A model generated the notes under the pieces. The model was given only the letters and a program-made list of their open reading frames with translations. It was not told the origin of the DNA and ran no database searches. Position numbers and translations under genes: made by a program. Below are positions 23,864 through 33,169 of a DNA stretch of 64,000 bases, piece by piece. Position 1 is the first letter of the stretch, and every line of letters begins with the position of its first letter. The stretch comes from CAYZJV01 sp964478945 (lineage in GTDB: Bacteria > Spirochaetota > Spirochaetia > Sphaerochaetales > Sphaerochaetaceae): assembly GCA_964478945.1 (NCBI GenBank), contig CAYZJV010000003.1, forward strand, positions 1 through 64,000. The letters are read 5' to 3'.

Positions 23864-25690
23864 ATGGCAAACATAACCGATATGAATCGAATCGGACCCG
23901 AACAGCGATACGCCGACGATTTCCCAAAGATTGGAATCCGTCCCGTCATCGACGGACGTCAACGTGGAGTACGTGAATCCTTGGAAGACCAGACGATGAA
24001 TATGGCGAAATCGGCCGCAAAACTCATCAGCGACAATCTGCGCTATTCGAACGGTGAACCCGTGCAATGCATCATTGCCGATTCCACCATAGGTGGTGTG
24101 GCCGAGTCGGCTCAATGCCAGACCAAATTCTCGAAGGAAAATGTTGCGGTAACCCTGACTGTCACTCCCTGTTGGTGTTATGGTACGGAAACCTTCGATG
24201 CCGATCCCCTTACTGTGAAGGCCGTGTGGGGATTCAATGGAACCGAACGTCCCGGAGCGGTGTATCTTGCAGCGGTGCTCGCCGCACATACCCAGAAGGG
24301 TCTTCCCGCCTTCGGCATCTATGGACGGGATGTGCAGGACAATGACGATACCTCCATTCCCACCGACGTTTCCGAGAAGATCCTCCGTTTTGCCCGCGCG
24401 GGTATCGCGGTTGCCATGATGAAGAACCGGTCCTATCTTTCCATCGGAGGTTGTTCGATGGGCATCGCCGGTTCGATAGTCGATCAGGATTTCCTCCAGG
24501 CATATCTGGGCATGCGTACTGAAGTGGTCGATATGAGTGAGATCGCACGACGTGTCGAAGAGGAGATCTTCGATCCGGAGGAATTCGCCCTTGCCAGCAA
24601 ATGGGTAGCCGACAATTGCGTAGAAGCGCCCGATACCGTCAATCCTCCCGAATGGCAACGTTCCGAGGCACAACGCAAGGCCGATTGGGACTACTGTGTG
24701 AAAATGGTGATGATCGGACGCGATATGATGATCGGCAACAAGAAATTGGCCGAACTCGGGTTCAAGGAGGAATCGATGGGTCGCAATGCGATCGCAGCCG
24801 GATTCCAGGGACAACGACAGTGGACCGACCATTGGCCGAATGGCGATTTCATGGAGACCATGCTCACCACCTCGTTCGATTGGAACGGTATCCGCGAACC
24901 GTTCATCATGGCTACGGAAAACGACTTCTGCAACGGCATCTCGATGTTGTTCGGCAAGCTACTCACCAATAGGGCCCAGATTTTCAGTGATGTGAGGACC
25001 TATTGGAGCCCCGATGCGATCGAACGCGTCACCGGATGGAAGCCGGTCGGTCGTGCCAAGGATGGATTCATCCACCTCATCAACAGTGGAGCGACCACCT
25101 TGGACGCCGCAGGCAGGATGAAGGACGAAGATGGCAATCCCGTGATGAAGCACTTCTGGGAGATCACCGACAAGGATGTGCAGGCAACTCTCGACGCTTC
25201 CCAATTCAGTGTGGCCAACGGTGGATATTTCCGTGGTGGCGGCTACTCCTCAACCTTCCTCACCAAGGGGGAAATGCCGGTTACCATGAGTAGGCTCAAC
25301 ATGGTGAAGGGACTCGGACCCGTGTTGCAGATCGCAGAGGGTTGGACCTGCGATATCCCGGATGAAGTGTTCGACAAGATCAACAAGAGAACCGATCCCA
25401 CCTGGCCCACCACGTGGTTCGTTCCAAGAACCGATGGACAGGATGGCCCGTTCAAGGATGTCTATTCGGTGATGGCAACTTGGGGTGCCAATCACGGTGC
25501 GATCAGTTTCGGCCATATCGGAGCCGACCTGATCACCCTTTGTGCCATGCTTCGCATTCCGGTGAGCATGCACAACGTTGAGGCGGACCAAGTGTTCCGA
25601 CCCAGTGCCTGGAGTTCGTTCGGAATGGACAAGGAGGGCTCGGATTACCGTGCATGTTCGGCCTACGGACCGCTCTACGGCGCCTATTGA
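23864..25690 (+). CDS. fucI: L-fucose isomerase
   Basis: Converts L-fucose to L-fuculose (and often D-arabinose to D-ribulose) with Mn2+, 608 aa, family length. Seen: KIGIRPVIDGRQRGVRESLE, CIIADSTIGGVAESA, LTVTPCWCYGTE, RSYLSIGGCSMGIAGS, and the metal-ligand Glu/Asp regions TEVVDMSEI and ATENDFCNG. The frame is open 53 codons further upstream, but the ATG at 23864 follows TAGGAGGTG and matches the family N-terminus. No fuculokinase or aldolase follows; a terminator stands after the gene. Confidence 0.96.
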   Translation: MANITDMNRIGPEQRYADDFPKIGIRPVIDGRQRGVRESLEDQTMNMAKSAAKLISDNLRYSNGEPVQCIIADSTIGGVAESAQCQTKFSKENVAVTLTVTPCWCYGTETFDADPLTVKAVWGFNGTERPGAVYLAAVLAAHTQKGLPAFGIYGRDVQDNDDTSIPTDVSEKILRFARAGIAVAMMKNRSYLSIGGCSMGIAGSIVDQDFLQAYLGMRTEVVDMSEIARRVEEEIFDPEEFALASKWVADNCVEAPDTVNPPEWQRSEAQRKADWDYCVKMVMIGRDMMIGNKKLAELGFKEESMGRNAIAAGFQGQRQWTDHWPNGDFMETMLTTSFDWNGIREPFIMATENDFCNGISMLFGKLLTNRAQIFSDVRTYWSPDAIERVTGWKPVGRAKDGFIHLINSGATTLDAAGRMKDEDGNPVMKHFWEITDKDVQATLDASQFSVANGGYFRGGGYSSTFLTKGEMPVTMSRLNMVKGLGPVLQIAEGWTCDIPDEVFDKINKRTDPTWPTTWFVPRTDGQDGPFKDVYSVMATWGANHGAISFGHIGADLITLCAMLRIPVSMHNVEADQVFRPSAWSSFGMDKEGSDYRACSAYGPLYGAY

Positions 25691-25710
25691 GAGATTTCCA
25701 TTGCTTGCTG

Positions 25711-25738
25711 CGGCCACCTTCGGGTGGCCGTTGTTGTC
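25711..25738 (+). terminator. Terminator of fucI
   Basis: CGGCCACC TTCG GGTGGCCG (25711-25730), an 8-pair stem with a stable TTCG loop, is followed by TTGTTGTC. It separates fucI from mtaD. Confidence 0.85.
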
Positions 25739-25781
25739 ATGTGCGGTGACACCCCACTCCCTTTTGTGGTAGTATGGTGGG

Positions 25782-27086
25782 ATGAGAACAGTGATCAAAG
25801 GGGCCACCATCATACCCATGACGACAGAGGACGCCTGTTTCGTCGGCGATGTGGTCATAGTAGACGACAAGATCGCCTCGATTGGAACAAGTGTGGCCAC
25901 GATGGACGGTGATACGGTCATCGATGCCAGGGAAATGATTGCAATGCCGTCACTGGTGAATGCACATACCCATTTAAGCATGACGTACTTCCGCAATTTC
26001 AGGGATTCGGTAAGCGACCTGCATGATTGGCTTTCCGAAATCTGGAAACTAGAGGACAAATTGGTTCCTGAAGACATGTATGTCGCATCGATGCTCGGCT
26101 TGGTGGAAATGGTGGCAAGTGGTACCACTTGTTTCGCGGACATGTATTTCTTCCCTGAAGGTACGATACAAGCAGTACTTGATGTGGGAATGAAGGCGAA
26201 CATCGGGCTGACACTGTTCGGAGGTATCGAATCGTCGAAGGAACGTGTCGCTCAGCTGCTGCCTTCATTGCGAACAGTTCGTGACGAGAGCAAAGGAGCT
26301 GTCCGTTTCGATATTGCTCCCCATGCCGTCTACACCTGTACGGAAGAAACCTTGCGGTACGCGGTCGAAGTCGCAACAAAGGAAGGATGTGGTATCCATA
26401 TCCATGCGAATGAGACGAAACGGGAAGTCTCCGATTCAATCGCAACCTTCGGTTCGACTCCGATCGCCCATCTCGATTCGATGGGTTGTGATGGAGTGAA
26501 ATGCTACTACGCCCATTGTGTGCATCCTGGTGATGGGGATATCGAAAGATTGGAACGGAATCCTGTTTCGGTGGTGCACAATCCGAGCAGCAATTGCAAA
26601 TTGGGTAGTGGTATCGCTCCCATTGCCAGCTATCTCGAACATCATATTCCGGTCGCGTTGGGAACCGATGGAGCATCCTCCAACAATTCCCTGGACATGT
26701 TCCAAGAGATCAGGTTGGCGGCCATGTTGGCAAGTGCGAGTACCGGTGACGCAGGCAAGGTCACACCGTTCGATGTGTTGAGGATGGCCACCTGCGAGGG
26801 AGCCGCAGCACTTGGAAGGGCCGATGAGTGCGGAACATTGGAAGTTGGCAAGGATGCCGACCTCATATTGCTGAACACGAAAAAACCACACCTTACCCCG
26901 CTGAACAACATATACAGCGCTTTGGTGTACTCGGCCAAATCGAGCGATGTGGACACTGTGTTTTGCAAAGGACGCACACTCATGGAACATAGGGAAATCC
27001 TTTTTATCGACGAGGATCAATTGCGCTTTCAATTCAACGAAAGTTGGAACAAGATACAACAGCGGACCGGAGGAACACCATCATGA
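25782..27086 (+). CDS. mtaD: 5'-methylthioadenosine / S-adenosylhomocysteine deaminase
   Basis: Amidohydrolase-superfamily zinc deaminase, 434 aa. Seen: the HxH metal motif NAHTHLSMTYFRNF, HIHANETKREV, the His region YAHCVHPGDGDIE, the Asp ligand in ALGTDGASSNNSLDMF, and EVGKDADLILLN. Deaminates MTA or SAH (sometimes adenosine) to inosine analogues. It overlaps mtnA by 4 bases (ATGA), which supports a role in methylthioadenosine salvage. The ribosome site is poor (GGTGGG directly before the ATG), so the start is less certain than the identity. Confidence 0.85.
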   Translation: MRTVIKGATIIPMTTEDACFVGDVVIVDDKIASIGTSVATMDGDTVIDAREMIAMPSLVNAHTHLSMTYFRNFRDSVSDLHDWLSEIWKLEDKLVPEDMYVASMLGLVEMVASGTTCFADMYFFPEGTIQAVLDVGMKANIGLTLFGGIESSKERVAQLLPSLRTVRDESKGAVRFDIAPHAVYTCTEETLRYAVEVATKEGCGIHIHANETKREVSDSIATFGSTPIAHLDSMGCDGVKCYYAHCVHPGDGDIERLERNPVSVVHNPSSNCKLGSGIAPIASYLEHHIPVALGTDGASSNNSLDMFQEIRLAAMLASASTGDAGKVTPFDVLRMATCEGAAALGRADECGTLEVGKDADLILLNTKKPHLTPLNNIYSALVYSAKSSDVDTVFCKGRTLMEHREILFIDEDQLRFQFNESWNKIQQRTGGTPS

Positions 27087-28156
27087 CCGAATCGTTCACC
27101 ACCATCGAATACAAGCATGACGAATTACATCTGATCGACCAACGGGTATTGCCCACCGAGTACACCACTTTCGTCTGTCATGATTATCACGAAGTAGAAT
27201 TTGCCATCAGGGACATGGTCGTCAGGGGAGCTCCGGCCATCGGAGCCACCGCTGCCTATGGAGTGCTGTTGGCTGCCAAGGAGTTTGCTCCGGTGTTCAA
27301 GGAAAAAGGACCCGAAAAGTTCAGGGAGCGCCTTGGAGACGCCTGCGAATTCCTTGATGGAGCCAGACCAACGGCTGTGAATCTCCATTGGGCATTGGAC
27401 AGGATGCTGAAGCGATTGGATGGCAGCGGATGGGAAACGATTGAAGAAATCCTTAAGGGACTGAAGCATGAAGCCGATGCCATCCGGACAGAGGATATCG
27501 AGACCAACAGGACCATGTCCCGCATCGGAAACGATATCATTCCCGATACGGCGACCATACTTACCCATTGCAACACCGGAGCACTGGCCACAGCCGGTTG
27601 GGGAACGGCACTGGGGGTGATCAAGGAGGCCTTTTATTCGGGAAAGCATATCTTCGTGTATGCCGATGAGACCCGACCCAGGCTGCAGGGAGCAAGATTG
27701 ACCGCATGGGAACTCATGCAGGCCAAGATACCCTCCAAACTCATATCGGATAGTGTGGCAGCCACCCTCATCAGGGATGGAAAGATCGATCTGGTCATCC
27801 TGGGAGGAGACAGGGTCGCAGCCAATGGTGATGTGTGCAACAAGATCGGAACCTTCATGCTCAGCGCACTCTGCAAATTGTATGGAGTGCCCTTCTACAG
27901 TGTGGTTCCGGTCTCCACCATCGACTTCTCCATCTCCAGTGGTGAGGATATCCCGATCGAAGAGAGGGACTCCGTCGAAGTCACCCATCCTGGTGGAGTG
28001 CAGGTCGCTCCCGATGGAATGGGGGTCTACAATCCGGCCTTCGATGTCACACCACATCAGCACATCACCGGTATCATCACCGAAATGGGCATCATCTATC
28101 CTCCTTTCGATACCCACATCGAACAGATCAGACAAGCAGTGGAGAACAGCCGCTAG
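27083..28156 (+). CDS. mtnA: Methylthioribose-1-phosphate isomerase
   Basis: Converts 5-methylthioribose 1-phosphate to methylthioribulose 1-phosphate, 357 aa. Family motifs: IRDMVVRGAPAIGATAAYG, GARPTAVNLHWALDRM, ILTHCNTGALATAGWGTALG with the catalytic Cys, ADETRPRLQGARLTAWEL and the Asp in ILGGDRVAANGDVCNKIG. The start overlaps the mtaD stop (ATGA) and has GAGGAA upstream. The stop overlaps the next gene by one base (TAGTG), so mtaD-mtnA-transporter is a tight operon. Confidence 0.93.
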   Translation: MTESFTTIEYKHDELHLIDQRVLPTEYTTFVCHDYHEVEFAIRDMVVRGAPAIGATAAYGVLLAAKEFAPVFKEKGPEKFRERLGDACEFLDGARPTAVNLHWALDRMLKRLDGSGWETIEEILKGLKHEADAIRTEDIETNRTMSRIGNDIIPDTATILTHCNTGALATAGWGTALGVIKEAFYSGKHIFVYADETRPRLQGARLTAWELMQAKIPSKLISDSVAATLIRDGKIDLVILGGDRVAANGDVCNKIGTFMLSALCKLYGVPFYSVVPVSTIDFSISSGEDIPIEERDSVEVTHPGGVQVAPDGMGVYNPAFDVTPHQHITGIITEMGIIYPPFDTHIEQIRQAVENSR

Positions 28157-29094
28157 TGGAATACTTGCTCACAGCCCTTCTGGTGGTCCTCCCCATTTTC
28201 CTGAAATTGCTGCTGGGTTACGCCATCAAGCAGTTCGGCATCATGGGAACACAGGCCTTCAAGGAGATGAACAATGTCACCTTCCGGATCTTTCTCCCCA
28301 TCCTGCTGTTCATGAATATCTATCATGCCGATCTCGATACCACCGTATCGTTCGGATTGATTGGATTCGCCTTGGGATCGCTTTCCCTTCTCTTTTTGAT
28401 TTCCATGATGGTCGTACCGAGATTGGAGCCGGAGAATCGCAAACGTGGAGTACTGGTTCAAGCGATCTGCAGAAGCAACTTCATCATATTCGGACTCCCT
28501 GTGGCAACCACCCTATTCGGTCCCGACAGTGCGGGAGGGGCATCGGTTCTGGTGGGAGTCGTGGTTCCTTTCGTCAACACGCTTTCAGTCGTCACTCTGG
28601 AGTACTTCCGTGGAGCAAGACCCGATGCCAGGAAAATCCTCAAGGGGATATTTGCCAATCCATTGATCATCGGCGCCTTCGCAGCCTTGGTGTTGGTACT
28701 TCTCGATGTGCGCCTGCCGTTGGTGGTGGATGAGTTCCTTGCCGAGATGGCCCGCATCGCCACTCCCTTGGCATTGATCATCCTGGGAGGTTCGGTCACC
28801 TTCTCCAGTGTGGGGCAAAATCGAACACAGCTGGCTGGAGGTATTGTCACCAGGTTGGTGCTCGTCCCGCTGTTCGGTCTCACCGCTGCCGTGCTCTTCG
28901 GGTTCAGGGATGCCGATTTGGTGATACTGATGGCAATGTTCAGCAGTCCGGCGGCAGTCTCCTCCTACACCATGGCATTGCAGATGGAAGGGGATGGAGA
29001 ATTGGCCGGACAATTGGTTGTCTTCACCACGATATTTTCCATCCTTACCATCTTCATTTGGGTGTACCTGCTCATGGTCTTCCATTTCATCTAA
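28156..29094 (+). CDS. AEC-family (auxin efflux carrier) transporter
   Basis: 312 aa, about ten membrane segments. Recognisable as AEC: LLGYAIKQFGIMGTQAFKEMN, cut to LLGYAIKQFGIM, then RIFLPILLFMNIYHAD, RSNFIIFGLPVATTLFG, ATPLALIILGGSVTF, and SSPAAVSSYTMALQM near the end. AEC carriers move organic anions or small metabolites. It starts at a GTG overlapping the mtnA stop, so it is translationally coupled to methylthioadenosine salvage. It may import or export a thio-sugar or a related acid; the substrate is unknown. Confidence 0.85.
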   Translation: MEYLLTALLVVLPIFLKLLLGYAIKQFGIMGTQAFKEMNNVTFRIFLPILLFMNIYHADLDTTVSFGLIGFALGSLSLLFLISMMVVPRLEPENRKRGVLVQAICRSNFIIFGLPVATTLFGPDSAGGASVLVGVVVPFVNTLSVVTLEYFRGARPDARKILKGIFANPLIIGAFAALVLVLLDVRLPLVVDEFLAEMARIATPLALIILGGSVTFSSVGQNRTQLAGGIVTRLVLVPLFGLTAAVLFGFRDADLVILMAMFSSPAAVSSYTMALQMEGDGELAGQLVVFTTIFSILTIFIWVYLLMVFHFI

Positions 29095-29099
29095 TTTTT

Positions 29100-29124
29100 T
29101 ACATATTTTTTGTATATTTATACA
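29100..29124. promoter_or_regulatory. ARG-box-like palindrome upstream of gdhA
   Basis: TGTATATTTATACA (29111-29124) is a near-perfect palindrome. It matches a carAB box read on the other strand (TGCATATTTATGTA) at 11 of 14 positions, and a related half-site TACATA begins at 29100. It lies about 120 bases before the gdhA -35 box, which is far for simple repression. Confidence 0.3.
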
Positions 29125-29243
29125 TTACGTTATGGCTCAAATTTTACTATCCTATTTTTATATATACCTAAATCACTATAATCTGGTTGCGTTCATCCAA
29201 AACTCGCGCGACCACTGCATGAATTCCTAAAAAATCGCCCCTA

Positions 29244-29272
29244 TTTACCAAAAATTCGCACTTATCTATAGT
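29244..29272 (+). promoter_or_regulatory. gdhA promoter
   Basis: TTTACC (29244-29249), a 17-base spacer and TATAGT (29267-29272) lie about 50 bases before the gdhA start. The same architecture (TTTACA-17-TATAGT) occurs at two other promoters in the window. The AT-rich 150 bases upstream hold no gene. Confidence 0.65.
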
Positions 29273-29322
29273 GTCCACACACGATTCGAAGCGAGTCGAA
29301 ACCACATTTCAGGAGCATCAGC

Positions 29323-30684
29323 ATGAGAGATGTCACTGCATCCCTACTTACGAAAATCAAAAAAGACGATCCAAACCAGGCCGAATTCCAACAAGCTGTA
29401 CAGGAGTTTCTCATATCGGTGGACAAGATCATTGACGATCTTCCCCATGTGGTATTCCATAAGATCCTTGATCGGTTGATCGAACCCGAACGGGCGATCA
29501 TGTTTCGAATACCATGGACAGACGACGAGGGAAGTCTCCAGATCAACCGTGGTTTCAGGGTTCAGGCGAACAGTGCCCTCGGTCCCTACAAGGGAGGACT
29601 GAGGTTCCACCCTTCGGTGAATCTCAGCATCATCAAATTCCTTGCCTTCGAGCAGACCTTCAAGAACAGCCTCACCGGTTTGCAAATGGGTGGAGGCAAG
29701 GGAGGAAGCAATTTCGATCCAAAGGGAAAAAGCGATGCCGAAGTGATGCGCTTTTGCCAGAGTTTCATGACCGAATTGAGCCGTCATATCGGAGCCGACA
29801 CCGATGTTCCCGCAGGGGATATCGGTGTGGGGGCAAGGGAAATCGGCTTTATGTTCGGCCAATACAAACGCTTGAGGAACGAATTCACCGGAACCCTCAC
29901 CGGTAAGAGCCCCCTTTGGGGAGGATCGCTCATTCGTCCCGAAGCCACCGGTTATGGTTTGGTCTATCTTGCGGCAGCCATGCTCCACGATAAGAACGAA
30001 ACCTTCGAAGGCAAGACATGTCTCGTTTCAGGCAGTGGAAACGTTGCCCAGTATACGGTGGAAAAACTCAATGCCCTTGGTGCGAAGGTGGTCACATTGA
30101 GCGACTCTTCGGGATGCATCTATGATCCTGCGGGAATAGATGATGGGAAGCTCGACTATGTGAAGCGTTTGAAGAATGTCACCAGAGGTAGGATGGCGTC
30201 CTATGTGGACGTGTTCAAAGAGGCCGAATACTTCCCCAGAAGGGAAAATGGTGGAGCGAACCAGGTGTGGCAGTTCCCGGCCGATTGTGCCTTCCCCTGT
30301 GCGACCCAGAACGAAATCAATGCCATTGATGCGAAACACCTCGTGGAGAACCATGTGAAGCTGGTTGCCGAGGGGGCGAATATGCCGACCACTCTAGAGG
30401 GTGTCGAACTACTCCAGGAGAACGGTGTACTGTTCGCTCCGGCCAAGGCCGCGAATGCTGGAGGAGTCGCTGTGAGCGGCCTTGAAATGGCCCAGAACAG
30501 CTCACGCATCCAATGGACGGCTGAGAAGGTCGACCAACAGTTGCAGAAGATCATGAAAGGGATTTACACCACGATCCGGGATACGGCCAGCCACTATGGG
30601 AGCGAAGGGAATTTCGTCGATGGAGCGAATATCGCAGGCTTCCTCAAGGTTGCCAATGCGATGATCGACCAAGGTTACGTATAA
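29323..30684 (+). CDS. gdhA: Glutamate dehydrogenase
   Basis: Hexameric glutamate dehydrogenase, 453 aa, the length of NADP-type bacterial enzymes. It interconverts 2-oxoglutarate plus ammonia and glutamate. Seen: NRGFRVQANSALGPYKGGLRF, cut to FRVQANSALGPYKGGLRF, then QMGGGKGGSNFDPKGKS with the catalytic Lys region, VPAGDIGVGAREIGFM, ATGYGLVY, SGSGNVAQYTVEKL (Rossmann loop), and GANMPTT. Its ribosome site AGGAG is 7 bases before the ATG. It is monocistronic; its end overlaps the convergent ABC ATPase gene by 10 bases. Confidence 0.96.
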   Translation: MRDVTASLLTKIKKDDPNQAEFQQAVQEFLISVDKIIDDLPHVVFHKILDRLIEPERAIMFRIPWTDDEGSLQINRGFRVQANSALGPYKGGLRFHPSVNLSIIKFLAFEQTFKNSLTGLQMGGGKGGSNFDPKGKSDAEVMRFCQSFMTELSRHIGADTDVPAGDIGVGAREIGFMFGQYKRLRNEFTGTLTGKSPLWGGSLIRPEATGYGLVYLAAAMLHDKNETFEGKTCLVSGSGNVAQYTVEKLNALGAKVVTLSDSSGCIYDPAGIDDGKLDYVKRLKNVTRGRMASYVDVFKEAEYFPRRENGGANQVWQFPADCAFPCATQNEINAIDAKHLVENHVKLVAEGANMPTTLEGVELLQENGVLFAPAKAANAGGVAVSGLEMAQNSSRIQWTAEKVDQQLQKIMKGIYTTIRDTASHYGSEGNFVDGANIAGFLKVANAMIDQGYV

Positions 30685-31388
30685 CAGGCCCTCTGCAGCT
30701 CCAAGAATTCGGGGTCTCCGAGGGAACGATGTTCCCGAGGGGTCCCGATTTCGTAGGTGTCGAGGACCCGCATCGGTCTTGGAGAAAGCCTCACCACCGT
30801 ATCTGCCATCAACAGAGCCTCGGAGACATCATGGGTGACATATACGGTAGTCCTTCTATCGGCTTCCCATAGGGTGAGGAAAGCCTTCACCATGGACCAT
30901 CTGAGGTGGGAATCGAGACTTTGGAACGGCTCATCCAACAACATCGTTCTCCCTGGGTACGCGAACGCACGGGCGATTGCCACACGTTGACGCATCCCTC
31001 CAGAGAGTTGGTCTGGTCTGAATCCCACATAGTCCTGCAAACCGACCATTTGGAGAAAGTCCATCGCACGTTGCATACGCACGGTCCGATCCCTGTACCA
31101 TGGCCGCAACACCAACTCCACGTTGGCCACTACCGAGTGCCATGGAAGAAGCCGGGGTTCCTGGAATAGATATCCGAAAGGACCGTCCTCCCCTTCTTCC
31201 TTGATGATCGACCCCTCATCGGGAGTCTCAAGGGAACCAATGAGACGCAGAAGCGTGGTCTTTCCGCAACCCGAAGGTCCGACGAAGGCGGTGATGGAAC
31301 CTGGATGGATATCCAGGGAAAAGCCATCAAGCACTTGTACACGCTTGGTTTCCACCAGGTAGCTTTTGTGTAGCGAAACCAGTTTCAT
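30675..31388 (-). CDS. ABC transporter ATPase, nitrate/sulfonate/taurine type
   Basis: 237 aa ATPase with Walker A GPSGCGKTTLLR, Q-loop in YLFQEPRLLPW, signature LSGGMRQRVAIARA, Walker B MLLDEPFQSLD and the switch His in VYVTHDVSEALL. The EPRLLPW pattern is characteristic of the SsuB/TauB/NrtD group. Its ATG overlaps the permease stop (ATGA). It is the last gene of a three-gene importer after the tRNA synthetase genes. Confidence 0.9.
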   Translation of the reverse strand: MKLVSLHKSYLVETKRVQVLDGFSLDIHPGSITAFVGPSGCGKTTLLRLIGSLETPDEGSIIKEEGEDGPFGYLFQEPRLLPWHSVVANVELVLRPWYRDRTVRMQRAMDFLQMVGLQDYVGFRPDQLSGGMRQRVAIARAFAYPGRTMLLDEPFQSLDSHLRWSMVKAFLTLWEADRRTTVYVTHDVSEALLMADTVVRLSPRPMRVLDTYEIGTPREHRSLGDPEFLELQRACYT

Positions 31389-32170
31389 ACCACTTCATCC
31401 CCAATCTTGGCACGATGACGTCGTATCCTTGCGGGAACACGCAACAGTGCGATGAACAACAGGTCACCGATTGTGGTAAGGAGGATAGCAACCAAGGTCC
31501 ATGCCAACACCTCGGCCGTTTCCAACTGCACTTGGGCGAGTTGCATTCGAGAACCCACTCCATAGCGTGGAACGGTGAGCACTTCGGCTGCAATGACGAC
31601 TTTCCAGATCATCGACAATGATGCTTTTGCTCCGGTTACCATGGATGGCACCAGAGAGGGAATGACCAGATGGACCAGACGATCCATGGGACGGAATGCA
31701 TACGCCTTCGTCATCTCCCTCAGTTGGGGAGAGATATGTGCAACACCCTGTTCGACTTGCACAAACATCACCGGGAACCCCATGAGGAAGGCGGAAAAAA
31801 TGGGTACCGTGCCACTGGTGAACCAGATGAACGCCAAAAGGATCACCGACATCACAGGCGTGGCCTTGCAAATGGCAAGGATGGGAAGGAGTAATGAGTG
31901 CAGTGCTGGAGAGAATCCTGAAAGGATTCCCAGTACACCACCAATGGTGAAAATGATGAGGAAGCTCCGCAATGCACGTCCCATGGTACTCAACACATTC
32001 AAGGAAAAGGGTTTTTGTGTGATGAGCGATGTGAATGCAGAGAATGTGGTTCCGGGCGTGGGGAGCAACACACCGGAATCGAGCAAATTGGCCCCGATCT
32101 GCCAAAGTGAGAGCAGAATCAGGACCGATGCCGCGACTATTGCCTTAGTACGCCAAGTAGAACGATTCAT
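31385..32170 (-). CDS. ABC transporter permease, nitrate/sulfonate/taurine type
   Basis: 261 aa, six or so membrane segments starting with TKAIVAASVLILLSLWQIGA, cut to IVAASVLILLSLWQIGA. The ATPase-coupling loop region is EMTKAYAFRPMDRLVHLVIPSL, cut to YAFRPMDRLVHLVIPSL, with VTGAKASLSMIWKVVIAAEV following, as in SsuC/TauC permeases. The start at 32170 lies inside the end of the binding-protein gene, a 26-base overlap; no clear ribosome site is seen, so it may be re-initiated. Further upstream the frame is open but would be non-hydrophobic and unlike the family. Confidence 0.85.
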   Translation of the reverse strand: MNRSTWRTKAIVAASVLILLSLWQIGANLLDSGVLLPTPGTTFSAFTSLITQKPFSLNVLSTMGRALRSFLIIFTIGGVLGILSGFSPALHSLLLPILAICKATPVMSVILLAFIWFTSGTVPIFSAFLMGFPVMFVQVEQGVAHISPQLREMTKAYAFRPMDRLVHLVIPSLVPSMVTGAKASLSMIWKVVIAAEVLTVPRYGVGSRMQLAQVQLETAEVLAWTLVAILLTTIGDLLFIALLRVPARIRRHRAKIGDEVV

Positions 32171-33125
32171 CGGGAACCGAACCGCCGATGGAACTGGAAT
32201 CGAACCCATAGAGGACCTTGAGGTACATGTCCATGGAGTCGAACCCTTCATTGGCCGTTTTGAAGACAAGATTGAGACGTGGGATCGCTGGAACCGCGAT
32301 CGCGGCCTTCATGATGCCTGCTTCTTCGATCATAGACCCGGCTTCCTCGGGATTCGCCACCACCCATTCGATCGAATCCTCGATCGCATCCATGACTAAC
32401 GGGAGTCTGTCGGCTTGCTCTTCAACAAATGCATCCGACACTACTATCACCGTCATGGGATAATTCTCTATCCCGGTAAGCGCATACCACAACATCTGGA
32501 TATCCAACAGGGGTATCGCCTTTTCGCTTCTGGTCATGACCATCGAAACGAATGGTTCGGGCAACACTGCAAGATCGACCTTTTCGGCGATGAGCATTTG
32601 TGCCAGCTGGGCGGGACTTGCGATGCTGTAGTCGAGATTCACATCCTGCTCATAGTCGTATCCCAGGGCAGTGGTCATGATCCTGGTCATCTGATCGGGA
32701 GTACTACCCGCTCCGGGAATGGAAATTTTTCTATTCGCAAGATCAGAAAATTCGGTGATGGAAGCATCGGTGGTGAGTAGAAGAAGCATTCCTTCCCCAG
32801 TGATCGCAGCAGTCTTCACACCGACTCCCTTGGCGAACAGATTCGCAGCGACATTCGTGGGAAGGGCGGCAAAATCGAGCTCGCCATTGGCCAATCTTGC
32901 GATCACCTCGTTGGGAGAGGGATACACCGCCACATCGATGGAAGTACGGTCATCCAAACGACCATCATTTTTCATCAATGCCACGGTACCGAACCCGGAA
33001 GGTCCTTGCATCACAGCCATCCTCACCGTCAGTTGGTCGGCTGAAATGGCTTCCTGGGCAGCCTGCCCCGTCACAGCTGCAATACAGACTGCAATCAACA
33101 TCACTACGATATACCATTTGCGCAT
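32145..33125 (-). CDS. ABC transporter substrate-binding protein, NMT1/SsuA-like
   Basis: 326 aa periplasmic binding protein. A hydrophobic signal segment (MRKWYIVVMLIAVCIAAVTG) is followed by the family pattern: MQGPSGFGTVALMK, NEVIARLANGELDFAALPTNVAANL, cut to ANGELDFAALPTNVAANL, LANRKISIPGAGSTPDQM and AEKVDLAVLPEPFVS. Proteins of this group bind nitrate, sulfonates, or thiamine precursors; the ligand here is not readable. A Cys in the signal (AVC) is a poor lipobox, so export rather than lipidation is favoured. The start at 33125 follows GGAG by about 8 bases. It is 44 bases after tyrS. Confidence 0.85.
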   Translation of the reverse strand: MRKWYIVVMLIAVCIAAVTGQAAQEAISADQLTVRMAVMQGPSGFGTVALMKNDGRLDDRTSIDVAVYPSPNEVIARLANGELDFAALPTNVAANLFAKGVGVKTAAITGEGMLLLLTTDASITEFSDLANRKISIPGAGSTPDQMTRIMTTALGYDYEQDVNLDYSIASPAQLAQMLIAEKVDLAVLPEPFVSMVMTRSEKAIPLLDIQMLWYALTGIENYPMTVIVVSDAFVEEQADRLPLVMDAIEDSIEWVVANPEEAGSMIEEAGIMKAAIAVPAIPRLNLVFKTANEGFDSMDMYLKVLYGFDSSSIGGSVPDESFYLAY

Positions 33126-33169
33126 GGTGGTTGTCTCCAGATCGGAATCGGCCTCCGACATGCCTTGTA

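Noticed and set aside
29125..29243. A small gene in the AT-rich region before gdhA
   Set aside because: Short frames there have no ribosome site or convincing composition; the stretch looks like a regulatory region.
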